Assembly: GCF_002899825.2 (NCBI RefSeq)
Contig: NZ_PPED02000003.1
Location: 452,263-516,262 of the forward strand
Source: Chryseobacterium phosphatilyticum
GTDB taxonomy: Bacteria; Bacteroidota; Bacteroidia; Flavobacteriales; Weeksellaceae
Reading direction: 5' to 3'
DNA length: 64,000 nt
Part shown: piece after piece, positions 28,601-36,178 of the stretch
Position numbering within the stretch: position 1 is the first letter of the stretch
Layout of the letters: each line of letters starts with the position of its first letter
Program-made: the position numbers and the translations under genes
Notes under the pieces: generated by a model
Told to the model about the DNA's origin: nothing
What the model saw: the letters and a program-made list of their open reading frames with translations, nothing else
Databases searched by the model: none

Positions 28601-29358
28601 ATGTAGTTGCCGTGAGGGTCTTTCCACTTTACAATATTATATTCCATCGGAGTTCTGGCCGAGGTTGCAGATCCGTACCAGGCTTGCGAACCATCTTCAA
28701 AGGTTACTTCCCAATATTCAGGACCCTGCCATGGTTGACCGGTGATGGCACCTATAGATTTGATTTTGATATTGGAAAATTTCTCTGTAACGTATTCTGC
28801 ACCGTCTTTCCCGTATTCTCCTGATTTTAAGATTAATCTTTGCCCGTTAAAACTGTAATAATCTGTATAATCAAGTTTAATCCCTTTTACTGCCCCATCT
28901 TTTTCGATGTTTCTTCCCGTTCTTGAAATAGAAGTAATTCCGGAAAGATTCCATCCATACCCGGCGATTCCGTTTCCGGCACCATTTGTATATATCAGAT
29001 TGACCTGTGGAGCGATGTTCTTCACTCCGGGAGGAAGTGAGATTGGTAAGGTAAACTGGAGTTGTCCGGTACCGGTAACCTCTATTTTACCTTTTGTATC
29101 GTGGTAACTTTGTCCATCCGGGGCTGTTGTTCCGGATGGGTTATCAGCTCCTGCATTCGAATCAGTCAGGATTCCTTTTGGAGCTTGTTTACCGGAAAAA
29201 TGGTGGACTTCTGAAGTTTTTAAAGAAGTCACTTTTCCAGGTGATGCAGACTGGGAACTCCGAACGGTTCCCGTCGCCTTTCCTTTCTGATCCGGGATTG
29301 TCTGAGAAAAAGACAATACAGAACATAAGGAAAGTATCAATGATGAAATAACTTTCAT
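22684..29358 (-). CDS. Giant SpvB/FG-GAP/RHS-repeat protein with candidate C-terminal toxin
   Basis: The 2224-residue secreted protein begins with a signal peptide (1-18). Next is an SpvB/TcaB-type domain (TGTGQLQFTLPISLPPG, about 95-330), then FG-GAP/VCBS calcium-loop repeats (DFNGDQKIDF, DFDGDGKSEIF, DFNGDKKIDF, DTNNDGKTDI; about 390-700), then many YD/RHS repeats (about 1080-1800). The RHS core runs from GRLYDPLLRRFLNADE near 1820 to NPLMYNDPSGE near 1864. The last 360 residues are variable-type: hydrophobic helices, a Gly/Ser/Ala linker, and about 108 residues (2117-2224) of a compact domain holding GTWSSQIIPKGTTLRIG and a GQQPGNGFG turn. RHS shells normally enclose and deliver a C-terminal toxin; no known toxin family is recognised. 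Part of an operon with 29447 and 22321 under an iron-type operator. Confidence 0.85.
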   Translation of the reverse strand: MKVISSLILSLCSVLSFSQTIPDQKGKATGTVRSSQSASPGKVTSLKTSEVHHFSGKQAPKGILTDSNAGADNPSGTTAPDGQSYHDTKGKIEVTGTGQLQFTLPISLPPGVKNIAPQVNLIYTNGAGNGIAGYGWNLSGITSISRTGRNIEKDGAVKGIKLDYTDYYSFNGQRLILKSGEYGKDGAEYVTEKFSNIKIKSIGAITGQPWQGPEYWEVTFEDGSQAWYGSATSARTPMEYNIVKWKDPHGNYIVYNYSQGSANNVAVLANVEWGGNETIGKAHFNKIEFNYGTRDIKESSYVNGVHFLQDKLLNNLIIYTDGKLFKSYEITYKKSGSNYQFVDRIKEKNSAGESANPVIFSYENTAIASNKEYKAERFDDLYENKNDIIGADFNGDQKIDFVYKDILVSDRYNNQVKYPLANILGRKSSAGKAIHNGELLGYSVLNTLEIVGDFSPQNYAVKFRQYDLSNQTANLIKDKSMPLVQISQILEMGDPEVEIYWGQPFAAITKDVHDTDFIGDGTSQMLFKYSLSQKSPYLPGNRYVEVLNSYFYYNPETNQWKSLYKKILRHSTVKVGDFDGDGKSEIFEYRTDGSYHIWKFENDQFSVVQSGNNVKLTDSTIIGDFNGDKKIDFLTPDGSESTGWNLYVSNGKGFQGHYYPDLILFEPWRVGAPRKKRQTSKSYLGLDTNNDGKTDILVFESQLWSRDGVFDWNNPDSSFGISRLISDGSNPDGRINFRYVTDYTPVELNQNIETLNFSMYGEHYLPILGNNILQNKIYITHKTKLISINFEDVTKASLINKVSQDGIDTNIVYNQLDEALQQSSASQYLYPYFRLKVNPNYYLVSKLIQGNRKMDYKYRDFVIHLKGKGMSGFKQSARSSWYTDNLVNTKIWSGVETDPFNDAVPVKEWSIKTNAENAIFPADISENNNQLLSFKSSLYSFDKLLNGALVDINTVSSADKPKIISATIPVQTVTKDFLKDIRTQIDIVYNKTYYLPGKTTTNINNGFSVSTSELNYFNNESGIGKDYYVGRPKLQIERAKVYNDEKISLTEFTYQNNLLKSSGTILGNNFDDNFLQEYIYDGFGNAIEKKVTTSIDMKSKTEKTLYDPKGRFIVKKTDHLGLETTIEYNDEGQVTKHTNPLGVVLTKEYDAWGKLLKFKNNLTGVSTYTYEKIANTGHLKITEYQPTGDVGITFINNWGQSYLSTTKKVDQGEYVSIKTMFDELGRKTGESEPHSGGPFPMRWNTMELDDYSRTIKTISFTGKVVEIAYNQRTVTTTELGTGNGASGGNNRFKKQIKDPLENVISSEDQGGVITYKYNAAGNNTEANYQGNIVKTAYDIYGNKTRFEDPSNGVYEYEYYGFMGAVSKIKSPKGEKTFEYNTKGQLIKQTEKTASGNDTDKSITFTYNDKGLITQKTGTSKGNPYSSNIVYDPQGRIVSSSESSNGRNFASLNTIYDDKGRVTSYEKQLQSAGITTKITIENVYSPWNGELYQIKDKNSGKVLWELESTTDKGQIVKAKLGATTITNGYDYNNFLASINHSSAAKPSILQVSYTFDAIKNELKNRTTGGDFNIVEQFDYEDHNRLVNWTNPVTGIKPSATRNIYDVKGRITQNDQVGTIKFQNTAKMYQPTGMTLNGEGTQNYNNDLIQTITYNENNDPVFIDGEKGDAAFQYGLTAMRQRVTYGGNFGSDAEGKFTKFYSEDGNFEVLKDNTTGKEKHILYVEGSPYESDIIFLKDYNENTGSYKFLHKDYIGSILAISDEAGNKLEQRHFDAWGNFTHLQIGNGAIITDKQQLLAANLLIDRGYTGHEHFTEIGIIHMNGRLYDPLLRRFLNADENIQDPYNTQNYNKYGYVLNNPLMYNDPSGEIVWWVAAGIFAVVSHAAQSYIMNQPMTLQGLAHSLIMSYTSSVISMGIDQVFQVASTALNFGSLGAKAMSVLANGVSGSISSLMGGGGNLGNAFITSIITSSLSKGIEFLAASGGSSSSGAGAGVNTGISGSTGSSTASQGASESYTIDNTITVTLPEVILKNKATWQRDLANHITSSVANYWADYNLQQSRIRLGNAIANSRIAQEIGAFEKFLFLDLPLSFAGGELAVIGWRTLGVGRFLTGSLSKLTTTEGFLGGSIGVKLPFNLRVGLYASDKTITYGSFRYSTLAPRALTRYQWFGRNMLQITTDFQPTLGTWSSQIIPKGTTLRIGLIGQQPGNGFGTWLQLYATDSIKFIP

Positions 29359-29446
29359 TTGTTTAATGTTTGCATGATTATTAGATAATGTTGATAGAAG
29401 AAAGGCCGTAAAAAGATTATCATTACTTTTACGATATCCATAGTTT

Positions 29447-29914
29447 CTATCTTTTTGTAATGTTTCTGCTAAAGACTCTTCCGTCCTTTAAAGTAAAATG
29501 CAGCACGTATACACCCCATTCATATCCTGTCATATTGATTTTGATCTGACGGTTTAAATCCGGAGTATTTTGTTGCTGAAATTTCCAGTGGATCGTACTG
29601 TGCTGGTAAATTGAAACCGATTCTATAAGACCGTTGACTTCCTCAGTCCAGTCAACCGTAAGAAAATCATTTACCGGGACAGGGTACAATCTTATTTGCT
29701 TCCAGAACGTTATTTCATCCATTAAAGGTAACTCTCTGGCAAGGGCTGGAGGTTTGGAAAGTTCTGTTTTTTTTTCAGACACTTGTTTGGCGGCAGAATT
29801 GGGCCCTCGGTACCTCTGGTTTCCTGCCTCATCGTATTTAAAATAGACTTCTGTTTGCGAAAATCCCAGAAAGCCTACCAGTAATGAAAATACGGTAAGT
29901 AATTTTGTTTTCAT
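29447..29914 (-). CDS. Small T9SS-sorted protein with an RHS-like YD motif, first gene of the RHS operon
   Basis: The 155-residue protein has a signal peptide (1-19, GFLGFSQ). Straight after it comes a single YD-repeat-like motif, FKYDEAGNQRYRG (about 24-36). A Lys/Glu/Pro-rich linker and a C-terminal T9SS type A-like sorting domain (IRLYPVPVNDFLTVDW to GRVFSRNITKR) follow. It precedes the RHS gene by 88 bp on the same strand. The RHS protein has no sorting domain of its own, so this protein may help export or surface placement of the complex; that is an inference. It could also be a degraded remnant of an RHS-T9SS protein. Confidence 0.7.
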   Translation of the reverse strand: MKTKLLTVFSLLVGFLGFSQTEVYFKYDEAGNQRYRGPNSAAKQVSEKKTELSKPPALARELPLMDEITFWKQIRLYPVPVNDFLTVDWTEEVNGLIESVSIYQHSTIHWKFQQQNTPDLNRQIKINMTGYEWGVYVLHFTLKDGRVFSRNITKR

Positions 29915-29937
29915 AGTTGTTTTGTTTACTCGTTTTT

Positions 29938-29991
29938 TTATTTAGAACGATTCTACAAAACTAAATATTTATTTTTAATGATTCTAAATAA
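29938..29991 (-). promoter_or_regulatory. Iron-type (Fur-like) paired operator, copy B, before the RHS operon
   Basis: TTATTTAGAACGATT (29938-29952) and AATGATTCTAAATAA (29977-29991) flank a 24-bp spacer, the same geometry as copies A and C. The minus-strand -7 box TAGTTTTG (29963-29956) lies at the same place in the spacer. Confidence 0.75.
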
Positions 29992-30041
29992 AAATATTAT
30001 TTTTGTTTTGTCTGATTAATGTTTATACATGAAAAAACAAT

Positions 30042-30074
30042 AAAAAAGCCGGTAGAATATTTTCTACCGGCCTT
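30042..30074 (-). terminator. Terminator after the cleaved-adhesin-like gene
   Basis: A stem of 10-12 bp (GCCGGTAGAA region and its complement) is followed on the minus strand by TTTTTTA, about 27 bp after the stop at 30101. Confidence 0.85.
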
Positions 30075-30100
30075 ATAAAGATATATAACAGTCTGATAAT

Positions 30101-30913
30101 TTATTTTTTGATAAATTTTGATTGAACGGTTTTTCCATCTGCTGTTTCAATATTCAGAAAGTAAACTCCTGTCTGTAGTGAGCTGATATCGAAATGTTGA
30201 CCGTTTAACTTTCCTTCGCTAACTTTTTGTCCTGTTGCAGAATACACTACAATTGTTTTAGGATTTTTTTTAGTAACAAACGTTAATGCAGTATTGTCTC
30301 TGTTGATCGCAAATTTGAATTCATTATTCGCTGTTGCCTTTTCGTTAAGTCCCAATGATGAAGAGGTGTCATAAACAACATCATCAACCTGAACTGCTAC
30401 ATGTTGTGTCGAAGGTGTGAATTTGAATACAAGATACGAACCGGCTGAAGCTGGAATAGGAACACTTACATTTTGAACTGTACCTATCGTTGTTACATTA
30501 ATAGGATTTCCTACGGCAACAAAAGTAGACATATCCGAAGTACTGCTGGCCACCCCAATCTGAATTGTTCCAGGTCCGGGAGAAGGAGCCACTAAAGTTG
30601 TTTTGAAGGTTAGTGTTTTATTTCCTGTCGGAGTCTGGATTTGTGGAGAAATCAAGTAAGATACACCTGTATCATTAGTTCCTGAATACGATTGAACGGC
30701 TTTGTTTGAATCAGTTGTTACAATCATTCTTGGAGGAACAGGAAATGGAGCGTTACCCATAACCATCGGGGCAACAACTGCAGACCATCCACCCTGAGGG
30801 AAAGTTGTATTTCCTGAAGTGAAGTTATCAAAATTCTCATTGATACTAGACACCTGAGCATTGGCTGTGAAAGCTGTAAATACTAGAGATGTTAAAAGTA
30901 GTTTTAATTTCAT
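30101..30913 (-). CDS. T9SS-sorted cleaved-adhesin/choice-of-anchor type protein
   Basis: The 270-residue protein has a signal peptide (1-19) and a jelly-roll domain of the cleaved adhesin / choice-of-anchor J type. Features are NENFDNFTSGNTTFPQGGW at the start, SYLISPQIQTPTGNKTLTFK in the middle and VAVQVDDVVY near the end. The C-terminal T9SS type A domain ends SKFIKK. Related domains in Porphyromonas gingipains take part in hemoglobin binding, which would suit its place: it is divergent from hmuR and shares operator copy C. The heme/hemoglobin role is an inference. Confidence 0.78.
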   Translation of the reverse strand: MKLKLLLTSLVFTAFTANAQVSSINENFDNFTSGNTTFPQGGWSAVVAPMVMGNAPFPVPPRMIVTTDSNKAVQSYSGTNDTGVSYLISPQIQTPTGNKTLTFKTTLVAPSPGPGTIQIGVASSTSDMSTFVAVGNPINVTTIGTVQNVSVPIPASAGSYLVFKFTPSTQHVAVQVDDVVYDTSSSLGLNEKATANNEFKFAINRDNTALTFVTKKNPKTIVVYSATGQKVSEGKLNGQHFDISSLQTGVYFLNIETADGKTVQSKFIKK

Positions 30914-30923
30914 AACATTATTT

Positions 30924-30977
30924 TTATTTAGAATTATTCCACAAAAATATGTATTTATTTTTAATGATTCTAAATAA
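30924..30977. promoter_or_regulatory. Iron-type (Fur-like) paired operator, copy C, between the adhesin-like gene and hmuR
   Basis: TTATTTAGAATTATT (30924-30938) and AATGATTCTAAATAA (30963-30977) flank a 24-bp spacer. The minus-strand -7 box TATTTTTG (30949-30942) serves the adhesin gene. On the plus strand the hmuR -7 box TATATTTG is at 30983-30990, so the right half-site covers its -33 region. One operator can control both directions. Confidence 0.78.
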
Positions 30978-30982
30978 AGTTT

Positions 30983-30990
30983 TATATTTG
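30983..30990 (+). promoter_or_regulatory. -7 box (TATATTTG) of the hmu operon
   Basis: TATATTTG lies 18 bp before the hmuR ATG at 31009 and next to the right half of operator copy C. Confidence 0.6.
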
Positions 30991-31008
30991 TCGAAAATTT
31001 GTACCCTT

Positions 31009-33111
31009 ATGAAGAAGAAAGTGCTTTCCATTCTGTCGTTATCCATGGTTTTCTGGATGAATGCTCAAGAAAAGGATTCTCTTAATCAAAAGAAAATTGA
31101 AGAAGTTGTTATTACCGGACAATATATGCAGCAATCTATCAATAAGTCTATCTATAAAGTTGAAGTTATTGATGCTGAGCAAATAAAGAATATGGCAGCT
31201 ACCAATGCTGCTGACGTCCTTAATCAGACTCTTAATATACAAATTACTCCTGATACCAATTCCGGGAATTCTACAGCAAATATCATGGGACTTGGTGGTG
31301 ACTACGTTAAAATTTTGATTGATAATATTCCTGTTGTTGGAGATACGGGATTAGGAAGCAATATAGACCTTACTAAAATCAGCCTGGCTAATATTGAACG
31401 AATTGAGGTGGTGAAAGGAAGTATGGGGGTTGAATATGGAAACGGTGCACTCGCAGGTGTGATTAATATCATCACTAAAAAAAGCAGTACCAGGAAAGTA
31501 AGTGTCAGAGCTGTTTTGCAGGAGGAGAGTGTAAGAGACGGTTACAACCTTAGAAAGAGAGGAAAAGGCCGACACATCCAGAACGTAAACATCGGATATA
31601 ACATTGATAATAACTGGTTTACTAATATCAGCTTCAATCATAACCAGTTTATGGGATATGAAGGAGAAAAAGCCGGATATAAATATTTTGGTGACCGGCC
31701 GATAAGGGGATACGAATGGAATCCTAAAGATCAGTATGAAGCCAATGCTTTGATACGATATACTAAGAATAAGACTTCGTTTTTCTATAAGATTTCTTAT
31801 CTGAACGAGAAGTTCAATTTTTATAATCCGGTTTCAACCCGTGAACCGCTTAATGACGGGCACGGAGGAGCAACTTACCTGGCAACAGACAGGGAATATA
31901 ATACCAACAGATGGCTTCATCAATTTAATATTCAAACGAATCTGGGGCATATCCGTTATATGGGCGACTTTTCATACCAGAAACAGGATAGAAAGTTTTT
32001 TGATTATACTTATGATGTTCCTAACAGAACTAAAATAAGTGAAAAACCAGAAAATTCATATTACAAAACTGATGTGATCTATTCCAGAGGGATGTTCAGT
32101 AACTTTTTAGATAGTAAAAAATTTGATTTTCAGTTAGGATATGAATTAGACTATACCAATGGGTATGCTTCTTTGATTGCCGGAGATTTCTTTGAAGAAA
32201 GTGTCAAGAGAAAAATCTTTACTTATGGTACGTTCCTGTCTGCAGAATGGAATATTTCTGACAAATTTTCATTGAGACCTGGCGCCAGATTATCCGTGAG
32301 TGAAAATTTTGATAACCAGTTTAATTATTCCCTTTCTTCAAGGTTGAAAACTTCGGAGAATTCAAATTTAAGAGGAGTTTTCGGAACCGCCAACCGTTAT
32401 CCTACTTATGATGAATTATATACTTCATTTATCAATCTCAATCATGATATTCAGGGAAATCCTGATTTGAAACCTGAAAATGGTTATTCACTGGGGTTGT
32501 TCTGGGATCAGGGATTCTCAGCTGGAAACGGGTGGAAGCTTAATTATAGCCTGGAGGCTTTGTACGTAGATTTAAAAGATAAAATTGAAATGGTAATGGT
32601 TAAAAGGCCATCTACTTACAAGTTTATGAATATTGATCAGTACAGAAGTCTTCTGTTTGCAGCCAATGCCAACATTGTTAAGGATCAGTTTCGATTTGGA
32701 GTAAGAACCTCGTTAAATGGGATCTCTGTTTCAAAACAGGATATGGATGTTAGTTCTCCGAAAGATTTTCAATACAATTTCCAGGCGGGTGCCAATGTTT
32801 CTTATAAACTGAATAACATCAACACAGCCTTTAATCTTTATTACAAATACACCGGTCCTTCAAGATTATATGTATTGGCCAATGAATCGTTCCGACTCGG
32901 GAGAACAGATGGTTTCCATATGATGGATTTTGTAGTAAGCCAGCCCTTCTGGAAAGACGCTCTGGAGCTTTCTGTAGGAGTTAAAAACATTTTTGATGTT
33001 ACTTCACTTAATAGTACTGCCAATGTTGGGAACGCCCATACAGCAGGTTCTGACCGACTTAACCTTTATTACGGAAGAAGCTATTTTGCAAGACTAATGT
33101 ATCAATTCTAA
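31009..33111 (+). CDS. hmuR: TonB-dependent outer-membrane heme receptor
   Basis: The start is the ATG at 31009 (MKKKVLSILSLSMVFWMNAQ, a signal peptide). The open frame reaches further upstream to 30949, but that part contains the operator and promoter. The 700-residue protein has a TonB-box-like IEEVVITGQ segment, a plug domain (NGALAGVINIITKK, about 136-149) and a 22-strand barrel ending in ARLMYQF with a C-terminal Phe. As the first gene of an operon with hmuY, an ABC importer and a heme-degrading factor, its ligand is almost certainly heme or a heme protein. Confidence 0.92.
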   Translation: MKKKVLSILSLSMVFWMNAQEKDSLNQKKIEEVVITGQYMQQSINKSIYKVEVIDAEQIKNMAATNAADVLNQTLNIQITPDTNSGNSTANIMGLGGDYVKILIDNIPVVGDTGLGSNIDLTKISLANIERIEVVKGSMGVEYGNGALAGVINIITKKSSTRKVSVRAVLQEESVRDGYNLRKRGKGRHIQNVNIGYNIDNNWFTNISFNHNQFMGYEGEKAGYKYFGDRPIRGYEWNPKDQYEANALIRYTKNKTSFFYKISYLNEKFNFYNPVSTREPLNDGHGGATYLATDREYNTNRWLHQFNIQTNLGHIRYMGDFSYQKQDRKFFDYTYDVPNRTKISEKPENSYYKTDVIYSRGMFSNFLDSKKFDFQLGYELDYTNGYASLIAGDFFEESVKRKIFTYGTFLSAEWNISDKFSLRPGARLSVSENFDNQFNYSLSSRLKTSENSNLRGVFGTANRYPTYDELYTSFINLNHDIQGNPDLKPENGYSLGLFWDQGFSAGNGWKLNYSLEALYVDLKDKIEMVMVKRPSTYKFMNIDQYRSLLFAANANIVKDQFRFGVRTSLNGISVSKQDMDVSSPKDFQYNFQAGANVSYKLNNINTAFNLYYKYTGPSRLYVLANESFRLGRTDGFHMMDFVVSQPFWKDALELSVGVKNIFDVTSLNSTANVGNAHTAGSDRLNLYYGRSYFARLMYQF

Positions 33112-33126
33112 AACAATAAATATATC

Positions 33127-34248
33127 ATGAAGTATTTAAAGATATTTTCATTTCTATTCATAATTACCGCTGTACAGTCATGTCTTTCGGCCGATGAAGA
33201 TCCGGTATCAGTAGCTCCATTTACTGGATCTGTTGCTGATCCTGATATAATGGGAGCTACGCAACCCAATCAGGTTTGGATTGACTTAAGTGATATCAAT
33301 CCGGACACCAAAAAAGTTAATCAATCCATAAATAAAAGAACAGATTGGGAACTGGGATTTTATTCAGGTACGGAATATCGTGTAGTTCTTAACGGCTCGA
33401 TTGCAATGGCTGTAGCTAAAATTCCCAATGCAACCAACATCAATGCTGTTAAAGAATCAGATGTGAAAACCCTTATGAACCAGGCACAGGTAGGACCTTT
33501 CGGAACATCAGTATTGCAGTATGTTGATAGCCCTACAGGTAACTTTCTGACCCAGACAACAGGGATAGAGACAATAAAGGAAAATGATGCAGATAATCCT
33601 GTGTACTTATTGAACCTGGGAAAGAAAATAGGATCAGAAGCTAATATTCCGCCGGGATCTGTCTCTTTAACAGGGGATGCAAGAGGATGGAAAAAAATTC
33701 AGATTTTAAGAGCTCCCAACGGATATAAAATCAGGTATGCTGATTTAAATGCAACAGATTATAAAGAATATATTGTTTCAAAAGATACGGACTATACATT
33801 CCAGTTTTTCAGTTTTACCTCCGGAAATACAGTGAATATCCAGCCAAAGAAAAAAAAGTGGGATATTGCTTTTACAGCTTTCACCAATGAAGTTTTTATG
33901 GGGACAAGCAGTGCGGGAAGTTATTTCTATGCAGATTTTATCATTACCAATACAGCAAACGGAGTAGCTGCTTACCAGGTGAATGCAAGTAATCTGGATC
34001 AGGCTTATAAAGCATTTAAGCTAAGCGATGTAGATCAAACCAAACTTATTTCTAATGATCAGAGAGCTATTGGCGATAAGTGGAGAACAACCACAGGAAC
34101 AAGCGATGTACCCGGTGCATTTGTCTATGCAGATCGTTTCTTTGTATTGAAAGATGCTGAGGGATTTTACTTTAAGCTCAGGTTTAATAAAATGAAAAAT
34201 CAGGACGGGGAACGTGGTCATCCTAATTTTGAATTCGAGCCTTTATAA
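33127..34248 (+). CDS. hmuY: HmuY-family heme-binding lipoprotein
   Basis: The 373-residue protein has a lipoprotein signal peptide with Cys19 (AVQSC) and two beta-rich HmuY-like parts, with WELGFYSGTEYRVVLNGSI early and FFSFTSGNTVN / KKWDIAFTAFTNEVFMG later. HmuY is the surface hemophore that hands heme to HmuR. The gene lies 15 bp after hmuR, as usual for the family. Similarity to the T9SS-sorted protein at 20822 is visible by eye. Confidence 0.88.
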   Translation: MKYLKIFSFLFIITAVQSCLSADEDPVSVAPFTGSVADPDIMGATQPNQVWIDLSDINPDTKKVNQSINKRTDWELGFYSGTEYRVVLNGSIAMAVAKIPNATNINAVKESDVKTLMNQAQVGPFGTSVLQYVDSPTGNFLTQTTGIETIKENDADNPVYLLNLGKKIGSEANIPPGSVSLTGDARGWKKIQILRAPNGYKIRYADLNATDYKEYIVSKDTDYTFQFFSFTSGNTVNIQPKKKKWDIAFTAFTNEVFMGTSSAGSYFYADFIITNTANGVAAYQVNASNLDQAYKAFKLSDVDQTKLISNDQRAIGDKWRTTTGTSDVPGAFVYADRFFVLKDAEGFYFKLRFNKMKNQDGERGHPNFEFEPL

Positions 34249-34275
34249 TTATGACAATAATCAAATAATAGTATC

Positions 34276-35154
34276 ATGAAAAAATTTATCCTTGCAGCCT
34301 CTGTTCTTGTAGCAGTATATTCTTGCAAAAAAGCAGAAGGCTCAACAAAAGAAAATACAACGGAAGCAACTTCCGAAGCTCCTAAAAGCAATAATAAAAT
34401 CGTAACACTAAATGGTGGTATTACAGAGATTGTAAGTGCTTTGGGTCACGAAAAAGAAATCGTAGGAACAGATGTTACCAGTACATATCCTGCATCATTA
34501 AAGACTACGGCTAAAGATTTAGGACATGTAAGATCAATGACAATTGAGCCGATTATGGCGGTAAGTCCTACTTTGATTCTTGCTTCTGATAAAGATATCA
34601 ACCCTGAATTAATGGGTAAGATTAAATCTTCAGGCATTAAAACTGAAGTTTTCAAACAAGAATATACTGTTGATGGTACTAAAAAGCTTATTGCTGATAT
34701 AGCAAAAGCTATAGGGAACACAGATTATCAGAAACTCAACGATAAAATTGATGCTGATTTAAAACAAGTACAACCGATCGCTAAAAAGCCTAAAGTATTA
34801 TTCATCTATGCCAGAGGAAATATGCTGATGGTTTCCGGTAAAAATACGCCAATGGCTTCTCTTATTGAGCTTGCAGGCGGGGAAAATGCAGTTAATGATT
34901 TCGAAGATTTCAAACCCTTAACACCGGAAGCAGTGGTAAAAGCTAATCCTGATGTGCTGTTCTTCTTTGAAACAGGACTTCAGGGAGCAGGAGGAAATGA
35001 AGGCGCTCTTAAAATGCCGGGCGTTTCTCAAACCAATGCCGGGAAAAATAAAAAGATCATCGCAATGGATGGAGGGTTAGTGTCAGGTTTCGGACCGAGA
35101 CTAGGAGAAGCAGCAGTTGGATTAAACAAACTTTTAATTGAAAACACAAAGTAA
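34276..35154 (+). CDS. hmuT: Heme ABC transporter substrate-binding lipoprotein
   Basis: This periplasmic heme-binding component belongs to the BtuF/HmuT class. The 292-residue protein has a lipobox with Cys17 (AVYSC), the paired-lobe start KIVTLNGGITEIVSALG, the helix segment GHVRSMTIEPIMAVSPTLIL, and MLMVSGKNTPMASLIELAGGENAV, all typical of heme-binding members. It overlaps the first codons of the permease gene that follows. Confidence 0.92.
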   Translation: MKKFILAASVLVAVYSCKKAEGSTKENTTEATSEAPKSNNKIVTLNGGITEIVSALGHEKEIVGTDVTSTYPASLKTTAKDLGHVRSMTIEPIMAVSPTLILASDKDINPELMGKIKSSGIKTEVFKQEYTVDGTKKLIADIAKAIGNTDYQKLNDKIDADLKQVQPIAKKPKVLFIYARGNMLMVSGKNTPMASLIELAGGENAVNDFEDFKPLTPEAVVKANPDVLFFFETGLQGAGGNEGALKMPGVSQTNAGKNKKIIAMDGGLVSGFGPRLGEAAVGLNKLLIENTK

Positions 35155-36178
35155 ATTATACTTTTACATGACAATAAGTACCATACTGCTTGCTATCCTT
35201 GCAGTATGGTCTCTTAATACAGGGGTTTATGATTTTGGTGGTAAATCCGCGTTTGAAGTGTTAGGAAAAGTAATACAAGGAGATCCGGGTTTAGCATTAA
35301 GTGATAAATACGTAGTTTGGGATGTTCGGGCAGCCAGAATCATTATGGCCATCTTCATAGGAAGTATGTTGTCGGTTTCAGGAACAAGTCTTCAGGGGCT
35401 TTTCAAAAACCCTTTAGCAACAGGCGATTTAATAGGGCTTACATCAGGAGCTACTTTACTGGCGGCAATCGCGATTGTTTTAGGAGGGCATTTTAAAGAA
35501 TATCTTCCTGAGACGGTACAATTTTCACTGGTTGGGATCTCTGCCTTTATAGGATCTTTTTTATCAATGATGCTGGTATACAGGATTTCAACAAGTGGTG
35601 GCACAACGAATGTGGTGATGATGCTTCTTACGGGGGTTGCTATTACCGCTATCGGATTCTCTATTACAGGATTTTTGATTTATGTATCTAAAGATGAGCA
35701 GCTGAGGGATTTGACATTCTGGAATCTGGGAAGCCTGGCAGCAGCTACCTGGACAAAGAATATTATTCTGGGAATTGTTTTAATCATCGCTTATATCATT
35801 TTGCTACCCAAAGGAAAGGCCTTGAATGCTATGATGTTGGGAGAGAAAGATGCTCAGCATCTGGGAATCAATGTGGAGAGATTAAAGAAACAAATAATTA
35901 TTATTGTTGCTCTGATGGTAGGAAGTTGTGTGGCATTTTCAGGAACTATTGGTTTTGTTGGGCTCATTGTCCCTTATATTCTGAGACTTCTGTTTAAATC
36001 CAATTATGTTTTTATTCTGCCATTATCGGCTGTTTGTGGTAGTATTTTGTTATTGACAGCAGATACTTTCAGCAGAAGTATTGTAGCACCTTCAGAATTA
36101 CCAATCGGGATATTGACTGCTTTAATGGGAGGTCCGATTTTTATTGCGATTTTGGTTAAATTTAAAAAATCATTGTAA
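35138..36178 (+). CDS. hmuU: FecCD-family heme ABC transporter permease
   Basis: The 346-residue inner-membrane permease has about ten spans. It shows the family marks PLATGDLIGLTSGATL, FSGTIGFVGLIVPYILRLL and the C-terminal ELPIGILTALMGGPIFIAIL. If the first ATG is used it overlaps hmuT by 17 bp; a later ATG at 35168 would remove the overlap. Its stop codon overlaps the hmuV ATG (TAATG), a sign of translational coupling. Confidence 0.93.
   Translation: MKTQSKLYFYMTISTILLAILAVWSLNTGVYDFGGKSAFEVLGKVIQGDPGLALSDKYVVWDVRAARIIMAIFIGSMLSVSGTSLQGLFKNPLATGDLIGLTSGATLLAAIAIVLGGHFKEYLPETVQFSLVGISAFIGSFLSMMLVYRISTSGGTTNVVMMLLTGVAITAIGFSITGFLIYVSKDEQLRDLTFWNLGSLAAATWTKNIILGIVLIIAYIILLPKGKALNAMMLGEKDAQHLGINVERLKKQIIIIVALMVGSCVAFSGTIGFVGLIVPYILRLLFKSNYVFILPLSAVCGSILLLTADTFSRSIVAPSELPIGILTALMGGPIFIAILVKFKKSL

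Noticed and set aside
22258..28824. Many open frames on the plus strand opposite the RHS gene
   Set aside because: They are antisense shadows of a long, well-supported coding frame and show no family features.
29407..29433. Hairpin CGTAAAA ... TTTTACG between the small T9SS gene and the RHS gene
   Set aside because: A 7-bp AT-rich stem without T run; may be chance in an AT-rich gap.
30949..31008. Earlier start for hmuR
   Set aside because: This stretch holds operator copy C and the -7 box, and the signal peptide starts naturally at 31009.
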